From the NCBI RefSeq assembly GCF_021653975.1, contig NZ_JAJKFK010000003.1, positions 310,001 through 374,000 on the forward strand: a DNA stretch of 64,000 nucleotides. Reading direction: 5' to 3'. The notes below the pieces were generated by a model, which did no database searches, was not told the DNA's origin, and saw only the letters and a program-made list of their open reading frames with translations. The DNA is from Amycolatopsis sp. GM8 (lineage in GTDB: Bacteria > Actinomycetota > Actinomycetes > Mycobacteriales > Pseudonocardiaceae). Positions 1-10,256 of this stretch are shown here, piece after piece; position 1 is the stretch's first letter, and each line of letters begins with the position of its first letter. The translations under genes and the position numbers were made by a program.

Positions 1-430
1 TCAGCGGCCCGGCGTCGGTGGTGCTGAACTCGAGCCAGAGCGCCCCGCCGTCGGCGAACTGGTTCAGCCGGGCGTGCAACTCGCACGTCTGCGCGCCGGG
101 CGCGTCCACCCGGACACTGTCCACCGCCCTGGTCAGCCCGGCACTGTCCGAGGCCAGCAGCCGGATCCGGCCCGTGCCCTCGGCCCTGACCCGCACGCCG
201 ACCTGCTCGGCGGTGGTCCAGCGCTGCCAGTAGCTCGCCGGGAACCGGCCGAAGTAGGTGTTCGTGCCGACCCGGGCGTTCGGCTCGACGCGAACGCGCG
301 GCCGCTCGGCGACCGCCGACCCCAGTTCGGTCTCGTAGTAAAGCTCTTCGGGCTCGAGATCCCGTGGTGGCGCGAAGAACGTCCGCTGCACCAACCGGGC
401 GGACCGGGCTCTTCCAGTCATGGCTTTCAC
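1..430 (-). CDS. glfT2: Galactofuranosyltransferase GlfT2-like, 5' part only (runs off left edge)
   Basis: The N-terminal ~143 residues of a gene whose 3' end lies outside the window. GlfT2 polymerises the galactan of the arabinogalactan wall from UDP-galactofuranose at the inner face of the membrane. The visible part is the N-terminal beta-sandwich domain, with the family hallmark TYFGRFPASYWQRWTT and a following V.VRV.AEGTGRIRLL strand; the GT2 catalytic domain is off-window. I chose GTG at 430 because AGGGGAG lies 7 nt upstream; an in-frame ATG at 421 is the alternative. It implies an arabinogalactan-type (mycolata) envelope. Confidence 0.82.
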   Translation of the reverse strand, partial: MKAMTGRARSARLVQRTFFAPPRDLEPEELYYETELGSAVAERPRVRVEPNARVGTNTYFGRFPASYWQRWTTAEQVGVRVRAEGTGRIRLLASDSAGLTRAVDSVRVDAPGAQTCELHARLNQFADGGALWLEFSTTDAGPL

Positions 431-703
431 ACTCACACTCCCCTGCGGGCCCGGCGTCCGGCAGTCCGCAGGTTGGGGACCGCGACCGGGCCATGCTCGT
501 CGGCACCGGAGTCGTGCGATGCCCCCTCGCGTCCGGTGCCCAATAGCGTGCCAGCATCCGCGCCGCCCGGCATGTCGAACTGGTGGGTTACACCTGGTCC
601 GGTGGTGTGGTGCCGGGAAGATGCCGAGGTCAGCCCGCTGGTTGCCCGAATCGGGCAAATCAGCTGAGATCGGATGGCGCGGCGAGCGCTCCCCCGTCCG
701 CGG

Positions 704-1474
704 TCAGGGCGCACTCCCTCGCCCCTGCCGGCGGAAACCGTTGGTGCTGTGGTCGAACCGCAGCCGCCGCTCGACGACCGCGCGCGCCACCGCGGTCAGC
801 GGCTCCTCGTTACGGAAGGCGTGCGCGCGCAGGCGGACCAGCGCGTCCAGCACCGGCACGCCGAGCTGCACCGAGAGGATCCCGGCCGCCTGGTGCACCT
901 CGGAGTGCCACAGCGCGGGCCGGTCGGCGCCCTGCTCCCCGGCCTCGGTCGCGGTCGGGATGCCGCCGAGCTCGTCGAGTACCAGCAGCAGCGCGGCGTC
1001 CGCGTACACGACCGCATCCATGAGCTCCTCGATGTCGGGCTCGCCGGGGGTGTCGCGGTACAGGTCGAGCACGCCGACCTTCAGCGCGCCCAGCGCGAGC
1101 GGCACGCTGTACATGCTCCGTGTCCCCCGCCGCGCCGCTTCGGGCGCGAACATGGGCCACCGGCGCGCGCTGGCGTCCGACGTGAGATCCGCCGCCAGCA
1201 CCGGCGCGCCCGAGTCCAGCGCGTCGCGGCCCGGCCCGTCGCCGAGGGTCAGCTGCAGCTCGGTCAGTACCCTGGCGCGGTCACCGGTCACGTACACCGG
1301 CTCCATCGTGTCGACTTCACTCGCCAGCACCAGCGCCACACCGCTGAGGGAAAACGCTGTCACACAAGCAAGACACGCGTGCCGGGGGGCCAGCCGCTCG
1401 CGCCGCGTCCGCGCGCACAGCGACACCGTGGCCCAGACCCGCATCGCGCGGTCACGATCCACTCGATCGTCCAT
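704..1474 (-). CDS. GAF and ANTAR domain protein (putative RNA-binding antiterminator)
   Basis: A 256-residue protein. Residues ~50-190 look like a GAF sensor domain (TLGDGPGRDALDSG, then a YSVPLALGALKVGVLDLYR strand pair). The C-terminal ~60 residues match ANTAR (HQAAGILSVQLGV, then ALVRLRAHAF). ANTAR domains bind paired stem-loops in nascent RNA and prevent termination. The gene is divergent from the DosS-like kinase, about 160 bp away. The ATG at 1474 has only a weak ACCGGGA upstream; the reading frame stays open far beyond it, but that part has no protein-like character. Ligand and RNA targets are unknown. Confidence 0.75.
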   Translation of the reverse strand: MDDRVDRDRAMRVWATVSLCARTRRERLAPRHACLACVTAFSLSGVALVLASEVDTMEPVYVTGDRARVLTELQLTLGDGPGRDALDSGAPVLAADLTSDASARRWPMFAPEAARRGTRSMYSVPLALGALKVGVLDLYRDTPGEPDIEELMDAVVYADAALLLVLDELGGIPTATEAGEQGADRPALWHSEVHQAAGILSVQLGVPVLDALVRLRAHAFRNEEPLTAVARAVVERRLRFDHSTNGFRRQGRGSAP

Positions 1475-1566
1475 TCCCGGTGGCGCGCCGGGCGGGTGCA
1501 GGACAGGCCTTCGCCCGACATCCGGTTCATGCTCGCGACCATGGGCATGGGGCCGATAGAGCAAAA

Positions 1567-1580
1567 AGGCCCTTAGGCCG
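1567..1580. promoter_or_regulatory. Candidate DosR-type box upstream of the sensor kinase
   Basis: AGGCCCTTAGGCCG: imperfect GGGCC-N4-GGCCC inverted repeat (8 of 10 arm bases), about 50 bp before the kinase ATG. It is one of the weaker members of a set found in this island; inference only. Confidence 0.35.
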
Positions 1581-1583
1581 TGA

Positions 1584-3365
<1,782 letters not shown>

Positions 3366-3371
3366 CGCCAC

Positions 3372-4307
3372 TCACGAAGGCGCGCCGGTGGTCCGCGCGG
3401 CGCGCGCGGCGATGGGGGGCGCGGTCACGGGATAGCCGAGGCGCAGGATCGCCTGCGGGTGGCCCGGCAGCCCGAGCCGCTCGATCAGGCCGGCCCGGAC
3501 CTCGGGCAGCTGCAGCGGCTGGGTCAGCACCGACCCGGCGAGCCCGCGCGCGACCGCGGTCAGCCAGACCTCCTGCAGCGCCACCCCGGCGAGCAGGTGA
3601 TCGCGGCGGCTGTCATCGTCGGTGAGCACGACCAGCAGGCACTCTTCGCGCAGCCGCTCGGTCAGGGTGAGCACATCGGGCACCCGCGTCTGTGGCCGTA
3701 CCAGCCCGCCCCACGGCAGGGTCGGCTCGTCCGGCAGCGGCTCGCGGAACTGGTCGGACCACGCCTGCAGCTCGCGCTGGTAGGCACGGTCGCCGCGCAG
3801 CATCGAGGCCGTGTAGCCGAGCAGTTCGGCGAGCGGCGGCGCGTCGGACCAGCGCAGCGCGTGAACGCCGGTGCCCTCGGTGACGTCGGCGCGGATCAGT
3901 TCCCGGACTTCCGTGGCGGGCACCGGGTGCAGCCCGAACGGCGCGCGGTAGCTGCGCCGCCGGAAGATCGCGGTGTACCGGACCACCTCGGACTCGCTCG
4001 GCTCACCGTGTTCGGTGGCCACGATCCGGGCCACCAGGTCGGCGCGAACCGGTTGCGGGAACAGGGAAACCTTCACATCCCAGCCCAGTGCCCTGACCGC
4101 GAGACGCAGGTTGGCCAGCGCCGCGCCGCACGAGATCGTCCGGTCACGGCCGCCGGGATCGTGCCGGGGCAGCCACGCCTCGGGCCGTTCGAACAGGTCC
4201 ACCCCGTCCACGCGCATCTCCAACGCCCAAGGCCGGGTGTTGTGCACTGACGGTGCCCGCTCGGCGGCGCGCGCCAGAACCCCCACCTCGGTCGCCGACC
4301 ATGTCAT
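3372..4307 (-). CDS. Acg-type nitroreductase family protein
   Basis: A 311-residue protein of the nitroreductase-like family that includes mycobacterial Acg (Rv2032), a DosR-regulated FMN-binding protein. The N terminus [15 protein letters not shown] and the internal [18 protein letters not shown] are typical. Acg proteins bind FMN but often lack reductase activity because a lid covers the flavin, so a sequestration or stress role is as likely as catalysis. ATG 4307 has GAAGGGGG upstream. The gene is divergent from the alcohol dehydrogenase across a 168-bp region holding two candidate DosR boxes, and ends 6 bp from the kinase gene, tail to tail. Confidence 0.8.
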   Translation of the reverse strand: MTWSATEVGVLARAAERAPSVHNTRPWALEMRVDGVDLFERPEAWLPRHDPGGRDRTISCGAALANLRLAVRALGWDVKVSLFPQPVRADLVARIVATEHGEPSESEVVRYTAIFRRRSYRAPFGLHPVPATEVRELIRADVTEGTGVHALRWSDAPPLAELLGYTASMLRGDRAYQRELQAWSDQFREPLPDEPTLPWGGLVRPQTRVPDVLTLTERLREECLLVVLTDDDSRRDHLLAGVALQEVWLTAVARGLAGSVLTQPLQLPEVRAGLIERLGLPGHPQAILRLGYPVTAPPIAARAARTTGAPS

Positions 4308-4393
4308 GGCCGCCACCCCCTTCCGCTTTCGTCTGCTGACCAGGTTTCCTGCCGGCGCGCGGCCGCGAGTAGAGTCGACCGGCCTCACGGCGA

Positions 4394-4409
4394 GGGGCTT
4401 TGGGTGCCC
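4394..4409. promoter_or_regulatory. Candidate DosR-type box (distal), acg-adh divergent promoter
   Basis: GGGGCTTTGGGTGCCC: an imperfect GGG...CCC inverted repeat with the CTTT core seen in mycobacterial DosR boxes. It starts 31 bp before the perfect-arm site at 4425. Weak alone, stronger as part of the pair. Confidence 0.4.
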
Positions 4410-4424
4410 GGATGCCATCCCGAT

Positions 4425-4442
4425 CAGGGCCGTTCGGCCCTG
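4425..4442. promoter_or_regulatory. Candidate DosR/DevR operator upstream of the alcohol dehydrogenase
   Basis: CAGGGCCGTTCGGCCCTG: perfect 8-bp arms around TT, centred 42 bp before the adh ATG. This fits the GGGCC-N4-GGCCC form of DevR boxes known from actinomycetes. It lies between the divergent acg-like and adh genes and could serve both. Sequence match seen; binding inferred. Confidence 0.6.
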
Positions 4443-4475
4443 GTCCCCTGGCCGGCGAGCGCTGAGGCTGGGGGC

Positions 4476-5483
4476 ATGACCGACATGCGGGCCTGGCGCG
4501 TGGAGCGGCCCGGGCCGCCCGCTGCCCGCAAGTTCGAGCGGCACCGCGAACCCGTGCCGATCCCCCGCCCCGGCGAACTGCTGGTGCGCGTGCTGGCCTG
4601 CGGGGTGTGCCGGACCGACCTGCACGTGCTGGAGGGGGACCTGCCGGTGCACCGGCCGGGCGTGGTGCCCGGGCACGAGGTGGTCGGCGAGGTCGCCGGT
4701 GTCGGCTCCGGGGCCGCGGAGTTCGCGGAGGGCGACCGGGTCGGGGTGGCCTGGCTGCGCGGCACCTGCGGGGAGTGCCGGTACTGCCGGTCCGGCGCGG
4801 AAAACCTTTGTCCCTACTCGGTTTACACCGGCTGGGACGCCGATGGCGGGTACGCCGACTACACGACCGTGCCCGCGGCTTACGCGCACCGGCTGCCTGA
4901 CGGGTACTCGGATGTCGAGCTCGCGCCCCTGCTGTGTGCGGGGATCATCGGCTTCCGCGCGCTGCGGCGGGCCTGGCTGCCCGCGCACGCGCGGCTCGGC
5001 ATCTACGGGTTCGGGGCCAGCGCGCATCTCGCCGCGCAGGTCGCGCTCGCCCAGGGCGCGACCGTGCACGTGCTGACCCGCAGCGCGGAAGCGCGGCGGC
5101 TGGCGCTGGAGCTCGGCGCGGCGTCGGCGGGCGACGCCGCGGACCCGCCGCCCGAACCACTCGACTCGGCGATCCTGTTCGCGCCCGCGGGTGAGCTGGT
5201 GCCGCCCGCGCTCGCGGCCCTCGACCGCGGCGGCACGCTCGCGATCGCCGGGATCCACCTGAGCGACATCCCGTCGCTGAACTACCAGGAGCACCTGTTC
5301 TCCGAGCGCCAGCTGCGCAGTGTCACCGCGAACACCCGCCAGGACGCGCGGGACTTTCTCGCGTTCGCCGCCGAGCACCGGCTGCACGTGGTGACCACGC
5401 CGTACGCGCTCGATGACGCCGACCGGGCGCTCGCGGATCTCGCGGCCGACCGGGTCACCGGCGCCGCCGTGCTGACGCCGTGA
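4476..5483 (+). CDS. Zinc-dependent alcohol dehydrogenase
   Basis: A 335-residue medium-chain dehydrogenase. Catalytic zinc ligands are visible in [10 protein letters not shown] and PGHEVVG, and the structural zinc site in [15 protein letters not shown], so both sites are intact. The nucleotide fold follows ([25 protein letters not shown] departs from the usual GxGxxG). Members of this subfamily (AdhP/AdhA-like) oxidise alcohols or reduce aldehydes with NAD(P), useful for redox balance without oxygen, which fits the DosR-box-containing promoter. ATG 4476 follows AGGCTGGGGGC. The natural substrate cannot be read from sequence. Confidence 0.88.
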   Translation: MTDMRAWRVERPGPPAARKFERHREPVPIPRPGELLVRVLACGVCRTDLHVLEGDLPVHRPGVVPGHEVVGEVAGVGSGAAEFAEGDRVGVAWLRGTCGECRYCRSGAENLCPYSVYTGWDADGGYADYTTVPAAYAHRLPDGYSDVELAPLLCAGIIGFRALRRAWLPAHARLGIYGFGASAHLAAQVALAQGATVHVLTRSAEARRLALELGAASAGDAADPPPEPLDSAILFAPAGELVPPALAALDRGGTLAIAGIHLSDIPSLNYQEHLFSERQLRSVTANTRQDARDFLAFAAEHRLHVVTTPYALDDADRALADLAADRVTGAAVLTP

Positions 5484-5504
5484 TGACCTTGGTCCTCAGC
5501 TGTG

Positions 5505-5519
5505 GGGACCTAACGACCC
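5505..5519. promoter_or_regulatory. Candidate DosR box 1, upstream of devR
   Basis: GGGACCTAACGACCC: a GGGAC half-site plus GACCC, one base longer than the usual 14. It is 22 bp (two helical turns) upstream of a second box, as in tandem mycobacterial DosR sites. It suggests autoregulation of devR. Confidence 0.45.
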
Positions 5520-5526
5520 GTCGCCA

Positions 5527-5540
5527 GGGCCCCCTGACCC
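5527..5540. promoter_or_regulatory. Candidate DosR box 2, upstream of devR
   Basis: GGGCCCCCTGACCC, in phase with the site at 5505 and about 36 bp before the devR start. The arms GGGCC/GACCC are imperfect. Confidence 0.42.
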
Positions 5541-5575
5541 CTTAGCCTCTGGGCCGAGGACGAAAGGTGTGAACC

Positions 5576-6229
5576 TTGATCACGGTGTTTCTGGTGGACG
5601 ACCATGAAGTCGTCCGACGTGGAGTGGCCGGGTTGCTGGAAGCGGACCCCGGACTGACCGTCATCGGCGAAGCAGCCACCGCCGCACACGCACTCGCCCG
5701 GATTCCCGCATTGCGGCCCGACGTGGCGCTGCTGGACGTGCGGCTGCCCGACGGCAACGGCGTCGAACTCTGCCGGGAACTGCGCTCGCGGGTACCCGAG
5801 CTGAACATCCTGATGCTCACCTCCTACACCGACGAAGAAGCCATGCTCAACGCCATCCTCGCCGGCGCCGGCGGCTACGTCATCAAGGACATCCAAGGCC
5901 TGCAACTGATCTCGGCCGTGCACGAGGTCGGTTCCGGCCGCTCGCTACTGGATAACCGCGCCGCCGCAACGCTTATGGCGAAGCTGCGCGCCGACGCGAC
6001 CCATGAAGGACCGTTGTCCGAACTCACCCAACAGGAACGCATGCTGCTCGACCTGATCGGCGAAGGCCTGACGAACCGCCAGATCGCCGAACGTATGTTC
6101 CTCGCGGAAAAAACTGTGAAGAACTACGTCTCCCGGCTGCTCACGAAGCTCGGCCTCGAACGCCGCACGCAGGCCGCCGTGCTCGCGACGAAGTTGCACG
6201 AACGGCGACCTGCCGGCGAATCCCGCTAG
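5576..6229 (+). CDS. devR: DosR/DevR response regulator (NarL/FixJ family)
   Basis: A 217-residue two-component regulator, the length of mycobacterial DosR and very close to it in sequence. The receiver starts [13 protein letters not shown], with the phospho-acceptor Asp54 in [11 protein letters not shown] and the switch Lys in GYVIKDI. The LuxR-type HTH ([37 protein letters not shown]) is the DNA-binding part, and its recognition helix is essentially that of DosR, which supports reading GGGxC inverted repeats nearby as its operators. The start is TTG at 5576 with AAAGG upstream; a GTG at 5585 would drop three residues. Its stop overlaps the convergent membrane-protein gene (shared CTAG). The cognate kinase lies at 1632. 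Confidence 0.93.
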   Translation: MITVFLVDDHEVVRRGVAGLLEADPGLTVIGEAATAAHALARIPALRPDVALLDVRLPDGNGVELCRELRSRVPELNILMLTSYTDEEAMLNAILAGAGGYVIKDIQGLQLISAVHEVGSGRSLLDNRAAATLMAKLRADATHEGPLSELTQQERMLLDLIGEGLTNRQIAERMFLAEKTVKNYVSRLLTKLGLERRTQAAVLATKLHERRPAGESR

Positions 6230-6816
6230 AACCGCTTCAGGTCGCGGCTCAGCTGCCGCCATTCGCCCGCGATGTCGTTGCCGCGCCGCCGGTCCAGCAT
6301 CCGCCGCGTGCCCCAGAACGCCAGCGCCAGCACGCCCAGCATGCCCGCCCAGGCCAGCACCGTGACCCCGCACGCCGCGCCGAGCGCCCCCGCCCGCGTC
6401 AGTGGTGCGGGCACCGGGTCGCCCGCCCGGTCGATCCAGATGTCGGTCCGCGTGCCCGCGTCCGTGCCGGCGGTGACGTAGATGTCCCCGGTGCGCTCGC
6501 TCCCGTCCGGCAACCGCCAGGCGGCCCGCACCGGAACGTCCGAACCGGTCATCCGGACGCTCGTCGTCTCGGTCGTGTCGGCCAGCACCACCGCCGTGGT
6601 CTCGGTGCGGCTCGCCTGTTCGGCGGCGGCCTGGCGCGCCGCACCGGTGTAGACCTGTCCGCCGACGGCCAGCGCGGCCGGCAGCATCGCCAGCGACAGC
6701 AGGATCGCGAAGGCCGCCGCGAGCACTTCGATCCGGTCCCACCGCGTCGCGAGCGGACTGTGCCGCGAGCGGAGCCAGCGCACCTGGCGTGCGATCCAAA
6801 CCGACTTGCCGTCCAT
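6226..6816 (-). CDS. Rv1733c-like two-TM membrane protein
   Basis: A 196-residue membrane protein with the layout of mycobacterial Rv1733c, a DosR-regulon protein of unknown function. A cytoplasmic N terminus ([21 protein letters not shown]) leads into TM1 (about 35-60). A ~80-residue extracytoplasmic domain follows, with [18 protein letters not shown] and [15 protein letters not shown], then TM2 (about 145-168) and a basic tail. ATG 6816 is preceded by GGAGGGAGGTG. It is divergent from the gene at 7000, and two candidate DosR boxes lie between them. Confidence 0.78.
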   Translation of the reverse strand: MDGKSVWIARQVRWLRSRHSPLATRWDRIEVLAAAFAILLSLAMLPAALAVGGQVYTGAARQAAAEQASRTETTAVVLADTTETTSVRMTGSDVPVRAAWRLPDGSERTGDIYVTAGTDAGTRTDIWIDRAGDPVPAPLTRAGALGAACGVTVLAWAGMLGVLALAFWGTRRMLDRRRGNDIAGEWRQLSRDLKRF

Positions 6817-6876
6817 CCGGACGCACCTCCCTCCATCCCCCCGATCAATCTCGCAAACGGCGGCATGGACCACTAA

Positions 6877-6890
6877 GGGCCGAGAGTCCC
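6877..6890. promoter_or_regulatory. Candidate DosR box, Rv1733c-like promoter side
   Basis: GGGCCGAGAGTCCC: left arm GGGCC, right arm GTCCC, about 60 bp upstream of the membrane-protein ATG at 6816 (read on the minus strand). It falls at a typical activator distance. Confidence 0.5.
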
Positions 6891-6923
6891 CGCCGGCACA
6901 GCGAAAGACCCCATCCGCGGTCC

Positions 6924-6937
6924 GGGACCTTGTACCC
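6924..6937. promoter_or_regulatory. Candidate DosR box, SRPBCC-gene side
   Basis: GGGACCTTGTACCC: inverted repeat GGG-AC/TA-CCC with a CTTG core, 63 bp before the GTG at 7000. It pairs with the site at 6877 to cover both divergent promoters. Confidence 0.5.
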
Positions 6938-6999
6938 TGTGCGGCCCTCCCCCGGTGCGGAACGCTCGGACCACCGAGAGGGAGACGAGGTGGCCGCAC

Positions 7000-7584
7000 G
7001 TGTCCTCCGACCACGGCGAGCGGACCCTGCTGGACAAGTTCGCGCCGGACCGCCAGTTCGTATTGACCGAACATCTGGTGATCGAGGCGCCGGCCGCGGT
7101 CACCTTCGCCGCGGTGGAGCACCTGCGCGGCGGGAACCCGGAATCCCCGACGCTGCGGGTGCTCACCCGGACGCGGGTGGTCCCGGCCCGGCCGCGCCAG
7201 CAGGGCCCGGCGTTCGAAGAGATCCTGCGCGGCGCGCCGTGGGTGTCACTCGGCGAACGACCCGGCCGCGAGATCGCGTTCGGCGCGGCGGGCCGGTTCT
7301 GGACGCCGCTGCCGATCTGGCACGAGATCACCGCGGACGGGTTCGCGCACTATCAGCGGCCCCGGTCGGGCACGATCGCGCTGTCCTTCGCGGTGCTCCC
7401 CTACCAGCGGCGGCAGAGCCTGCTGACCTTCGAGACGCGGATGTGCGTGGCCGACCCGGTGTCCCGGCGGTGGGCCGAACTGCATTGGCACAGCATCAAA
7501 CCCGCCGCGCGGACGGTCGCCCGGCAGCTGCTGCACGCCGTCAACGACGAGGCCACCGGCGGTCGCCGCTACGCGCGCAACTGA
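7000..7584 (+). CDS. SRPBCC-like protein of unknown function
   Basis: A 194-residue soluble protein that I do not recognise by name. LVIEAPAAVTFAAVEHL at the start and the alternating strand pattern (GREIAFGAAGRFW, GTIALSFAVLP, QSLLTFETRMCVADPVSRR) look like a helix-grip (SRPBCC/START-like) fold that binds a hydrophobic ligand. No catalytic signature is visible. GTG 7000 is chosen because GAGGGAGACGAGG ends 9 nt before it. It shares a divergent promoter with the Rv1733c-like gene and probably belongs to the same regulon. Confidence 0.6.
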   Translation: MSSDHGERTLLDKFAPDRQFVLTEHLVIEAPAAVTFAAVEHLRGGNPESPTLRVLTRTRVVPARPRQQGPAFEEILRGAPWVSLGERPGREIAFGAAGRFWTPLPIWHEITADGFAHYQRPRSGTIALSFAVLPYQRRQSLLTFETRMCVADPVSRRWAELHWHSIKPAARTVARQLLHAVNDEATGGRRYARN

Positions 7585-7620
7585 ACGGTCACCGCGCGAT
7601 CCTGGTCACCGCGATCCCGA

Positions 7621-8232
7621 TCACCGGGCGATCCCGGTCAGCCGGGACACCGTCGCCGTCCGGCCGGCCAGCAGCATCACGACCGCCTCGATGGGGCCGG
7701 TGATCTCCTTGCCCTCGCCCGCGGTCCAGTCCGCGTCCGTCGCGACGAAGCGGTGTCCCGCCCATTTTCGGCGGGCGTGGAAGGGAAAACCGAGGTCCCA
7801 CAGGTGTTCCGCGGACGCGACCGCCGCACCGGCGGGCATCGGGTGCCGGCGGCCCAGCGGGATGGCGATGTCCTGTGCGTGCACGTGGACGTCCATCAGC
7901 GCGTTGTCGAGACTCTGGCCCGGCGCGAGCCGCCGGGAGCCGACCGCGTCCCGGATCAGCCCGATCAGCTCGTCCCGGGACCGGCTCGCCGCCAGCTCCT
8001 TCGCGCTCGCATAGACCATCCGATTGAAGCTGCCCCGGGCCTTGATCATCGCCTTCACCACCGCGCCGGCGGTGAAGTGCGGGCCGGCCGTGAGATGGGC
8101 CGCGACGTCGAGCACCGTCCAGTTTTCGCACAGCGACGGCGACGCCCACTCGGCGTCCGACAGCTGGTCCAGGAGATCGGCCACCCGGCCACGTTCGGCG
8201 TCGACGGCTGCCCATTTTTCGTTGTGATCCAT
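7621..8232 (-). CDS. Mycothiol-type DinB/maleylpyruvate-isomerase family protein
   Basis: A 203-residue protein of the actinobacterial DinB-fold family (mycothiol-dependent maleylpyruvate isomerase N-terminal type). LLDQLSDAEWASPSLCENWTVLDVAAHLTAG is the typical first helix pair with the metal-binding His, and DVHVHAQDIAIPLGR carries the other likely metal ligands. Members are metal-dependent thiol transferases or isomerases, but most have no assigned reaction. ATG 8232 has GCGAGG about 6 nt upstream. It is divergent from a MarR regulator at 8308 whose operator-like palindrome lies between them, so it is a probable target of that regulator. Confidence 0.7.
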   Translation of the reverse strand: MDHNEKWAAVDAERGRVADLLDQLSDAEWASPSLCENWTVLDVAAHLTAGPHFTAGAVVKAMIKARGSFNRMVYASAKELAASRSRDELIGLIRDAVGSRRLAPGQSLDNALMDVHVHAQDIAIPLGRRHPMPAGAAVASAEHLWDLGFPFHARRKWAGHRFVATDADWTAGEGKEITGPIEAVVMLLAGRTATVSRLTGIAR

Positions 8233-8262
8233 GGAGACCTCGCCTGGATTTGGTACGATGTC

Positions 8263-8279
8263 CTGACTACTTTAATCAG
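8263..8279. promoter_or_regulatory. MarR-type palindrome in divergent promoter
   Basis: CTGACTACTTTAATCAG: 17-bp inverted repeat (12 of 17 positions self-complementary), AT-rich against the local background, between the DinB-family gene and the MarR gene. A likely autoregulatory operator. Confidence 0.5.
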
Positions 8280-8307
8280 TGTCTCTGACCATAGTCAAGG
8301 AGCGCCG

Positions 8308-8727
8308 GTGAACATCGGACTGCTGCTCTACATCCCGTACCGCCACCTGGAGAACCGGGTGCTCGACGCCATCGACGCGGCGGGCTTCGACGTCACGGTC
8401 TCGCAGGCGCGGGTGCTGCAGCGGGTCGCCGAGCACGGCAGCCGGCTGACCGAGCTCGCCGAGGCGGCGCAGGTGACCAAGCAGACCGCGGGTTTTCTCG
8501 TCGACCAGCTGGAAAAGGCGGGCCTGGTGCAGCGCGTGCCGGACCCGACGGACGGGCGGGCACGGCTGGTACGGCTGACCGACAAGGCCCGGGAGGCGGT
8601 GCCGGTCGGCACCGCCGAGATCGAGCGCATCGAAGCGGAGTGGGAACAACACGTCGGCAAGCGGAAAATGGCGCAGCTGCGGGAAACCCTGCAAAAGCTG
8701 TGCGAGATCACGGATCCGTACCGCTGA
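8308..8727 (+). CDS. MarR-family transcriptional regulator
   Basis: A 139-residue winged-helix regulator. The core HTH (LTELAEAAQVTKQTAGFLVDQLEK) and wing (VQRVPDPTDGRARLVRLTDKARE) are clear MarR signatures. GTG 8308 follows AAGGAGCG. It is divergently paired with the DinB-family gene at 8232, with a 17-bp palindrome in between, the usual layout of a ligand-responsive repressor that controls itself and its neighbour. The effector is unknown. The downstream gene converges on it. Confidence 0.85.
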   Translation: MNIGLLLYIPYRHLENRVLDAIDAAGFDVTVSQARVLQRVAEHGSRLTELAEAAQVTKQTAGFLVDQLEKAGLVQRVPDPTDGRARLVRLTDKAREAVPVGTAEIERIEAEWEQHVGKRKMAQLRETLQKLCEITDPYR

Positions 8728-8751
8728 CCGGAATCGTCCACACTGGACGGT

Positions 8752-10131
8752 TCACTGGAGTTGTGGCTGCCGCGACGCGCGATGGATGGGGACGGCGATC
8801 AACGCGACACCACCGGCGAGCACCACGACTCCGGCCGCCAGGAAGCCGCCCGCGATCTGGCCCAGTGCCGGCGCGGTCGCGCCGACCTCGGCCCGCACGT
8901 CCAGCCCGGGCGCGCCGTTCGCGTGCATCACGACGACCGTCCAGTCACCCGAGCGCATCGGCCAGGACACCGTCTGGGTGCCGGTGCCCGCGGCCTGCGC
9001 CGTCCAGATACCGGCGTCCTGCGGCGGGGCCGGCGGTTGAATTCCACTGTGGACGGTCTGGACGCGCGAGGACACGTCGTTCACGGTCGCGTAGCTCACC
9101 CCGGCCAGGTAGCGGTCGACACTCGCCGACGGTGCGATGCCCAGGAACACCGCCTGCGCCGGATCGAGCGACTCCGCCCGGACGCGCACGTCCCCGACGA
9201 CGTTCGCCGGCGGCACCGCGCCGGTCAGCACCACCGGCTCGGTGGTCAGCGCGTAACCGCTGGTGGAGAACGTGTTCGAGGCGGTGAGGAAGCCGTCCGC
9301 GTCCCGGTCGGAGCGGTCAGCCCACAGCACCGTCGCGCCGCCGGTGAGCAGGCCCATCGAGATCAGCGCCAGCACCGCGCCCGCGACGACGGAGGTGATC
9401 CGGCCGCCGGTCCACTGGTGTCGGGGCCCCGGCTCGTCCGCGGCGGGATGTCCGGGCAGCGGCCCGGCGGGGTCACGGCCACCGAGGTCCATCCGGAACG
9501 GCGGGTAGGCATCGGTCATCAGCGCGGCGTACGCGGCGACCCGCACCACCCAGCGGTCCATGCCGAGCACGAAGTCGAAGACCGGCCGGGGATAGGAGCC
9601 GGTGAACAGCAGGATGACGCCCGCGACGAAGACGAGGATGCCGACCAGGCCGCCGGCCGCCCAGTCGAAGTTCCCGGTGCGGTCGCCCCACGCGTACCAG
9701 ATGCCGCCGCCGACGAACAGCCCGACGATGATGTACTGCGGGATCGCCAGCAGCCACCATTTCACCAGCACCAGCCCGCGCGAGAGGTGTTCGGGATAGT
9801 CGACCTGCAGTCGCGCCGGGTACTCCGGGATGTCGGCGAGGGTGAACGGCGGGTACTGGTCGGTGCCCAGCGCCGCGTAGGCGTAGTAGTGCACGCGCCA
9901 GCTCCAGCGCAGCACCCCGACGTTGAAGTCGAAGATCGACCGCGGGTACCGGCCGGTGATCAGGATCGCGAAGAACGCGACGATGGTCAGGATCCCGAAC
10001 GCCAGCCACAGGAACGCGAGCACGACGTAGTGCGGGATGACGAGAAGCCACTTCACCAGCCACAGCCAGCGGGACAGCGCGGGATCGAGCGAGGCCTCGA
10101 CACGTACCGGATAGGGCGCGGGTGTGCTCAT
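8752..10131 (-). CDS. DUF4389 membrane protein with extracytoplasmic C-terminal domain
   Basis: A 459-residue membrane protein. Two similar DUF4389 units (about 5-105 and 110-220) repeat the pattern YPVRVEASLDPALSRWLWLVKWLLVIPH / YPEHLSRGLVLVKWWLLAIPQ, each with two membrane spans and a following RYPRSIFDF or SYPRPVFDF motif. Another span at ~255-280 precedes a ~150-residue exported domain, and a final span near 430 is followed by a basic tail. The function of DUF4389 is unknown. ATG 10131 has a strong AAGGAGG. It lies 125 bp downstream of the DUF5313 gene on the same strand, possibly in one transcript. Confidence 0.78.
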   Translation of the reverse strand: MSTPAPYPVRVEASLDPALSRWLWLVKWLLVIPHYVVLAFLWLAFGILTIVAFFAILITGRYPRSIFDFNVGVLRWSWRVHYYAYAALGTDQYPPFTLADIPEYPARLQVDYPEHLSRGLVLVKWWLLAIPQYIIVGLFVGGGIWYAWGDRTGNFDWAAGGLVGILVFVAGVILLFTGSYPRPVFDFVLGMDRWVVRVAAYAALMTDAYPPFRMDLGGRDPAGPLPGHPAADEPGPRHQWTGGRITSVVAGAVLALISMGLLTGGATVLWADRSDRDADGFLTASNTFSTSGYALTTEPVVLTGAVPPANVVGDVRVRAESLDPAQAVFLGIAPSASVDRYLAGVSYATVNDVSSRVQTVHSGIQPPAPPQDAGIWTAQAAGTGTQTVSWPMRSGDWTVVVMHANGAPGLDVRAEVGATAPALGQIAGGFLAAGVVVLAGGVALIAVPIHRASRQPQLQ

Positions 10132-10256
10132 CCCGACCGCCTCCTTCGCCTGGTCGTGCCCGGCCAGGTGACCGGGTCTCCCCGACCGTGCGCGCCGCGC
10201 GCGGACGGGACCAGGCACGAAGGTCACCGGTACGTAAGGACTTCCGCCCTGATCGC

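Noticed and set aside
1551-1576. GGGGCC...GGCCCT pair upstream of the kinase as a DosR box.
   Set aside because: The arms are 13 bp apart instead of 4. The overlapping site at 1567 fits better and is listed instead.
3372-5387. A single 671-codon minus-strand frame.
   Set aside because: Only residues from 4307 onward match a family (Acg nitroreductase). The upstream half is antisense to the alcohol dehydrogenase and contains the divergent promoter.
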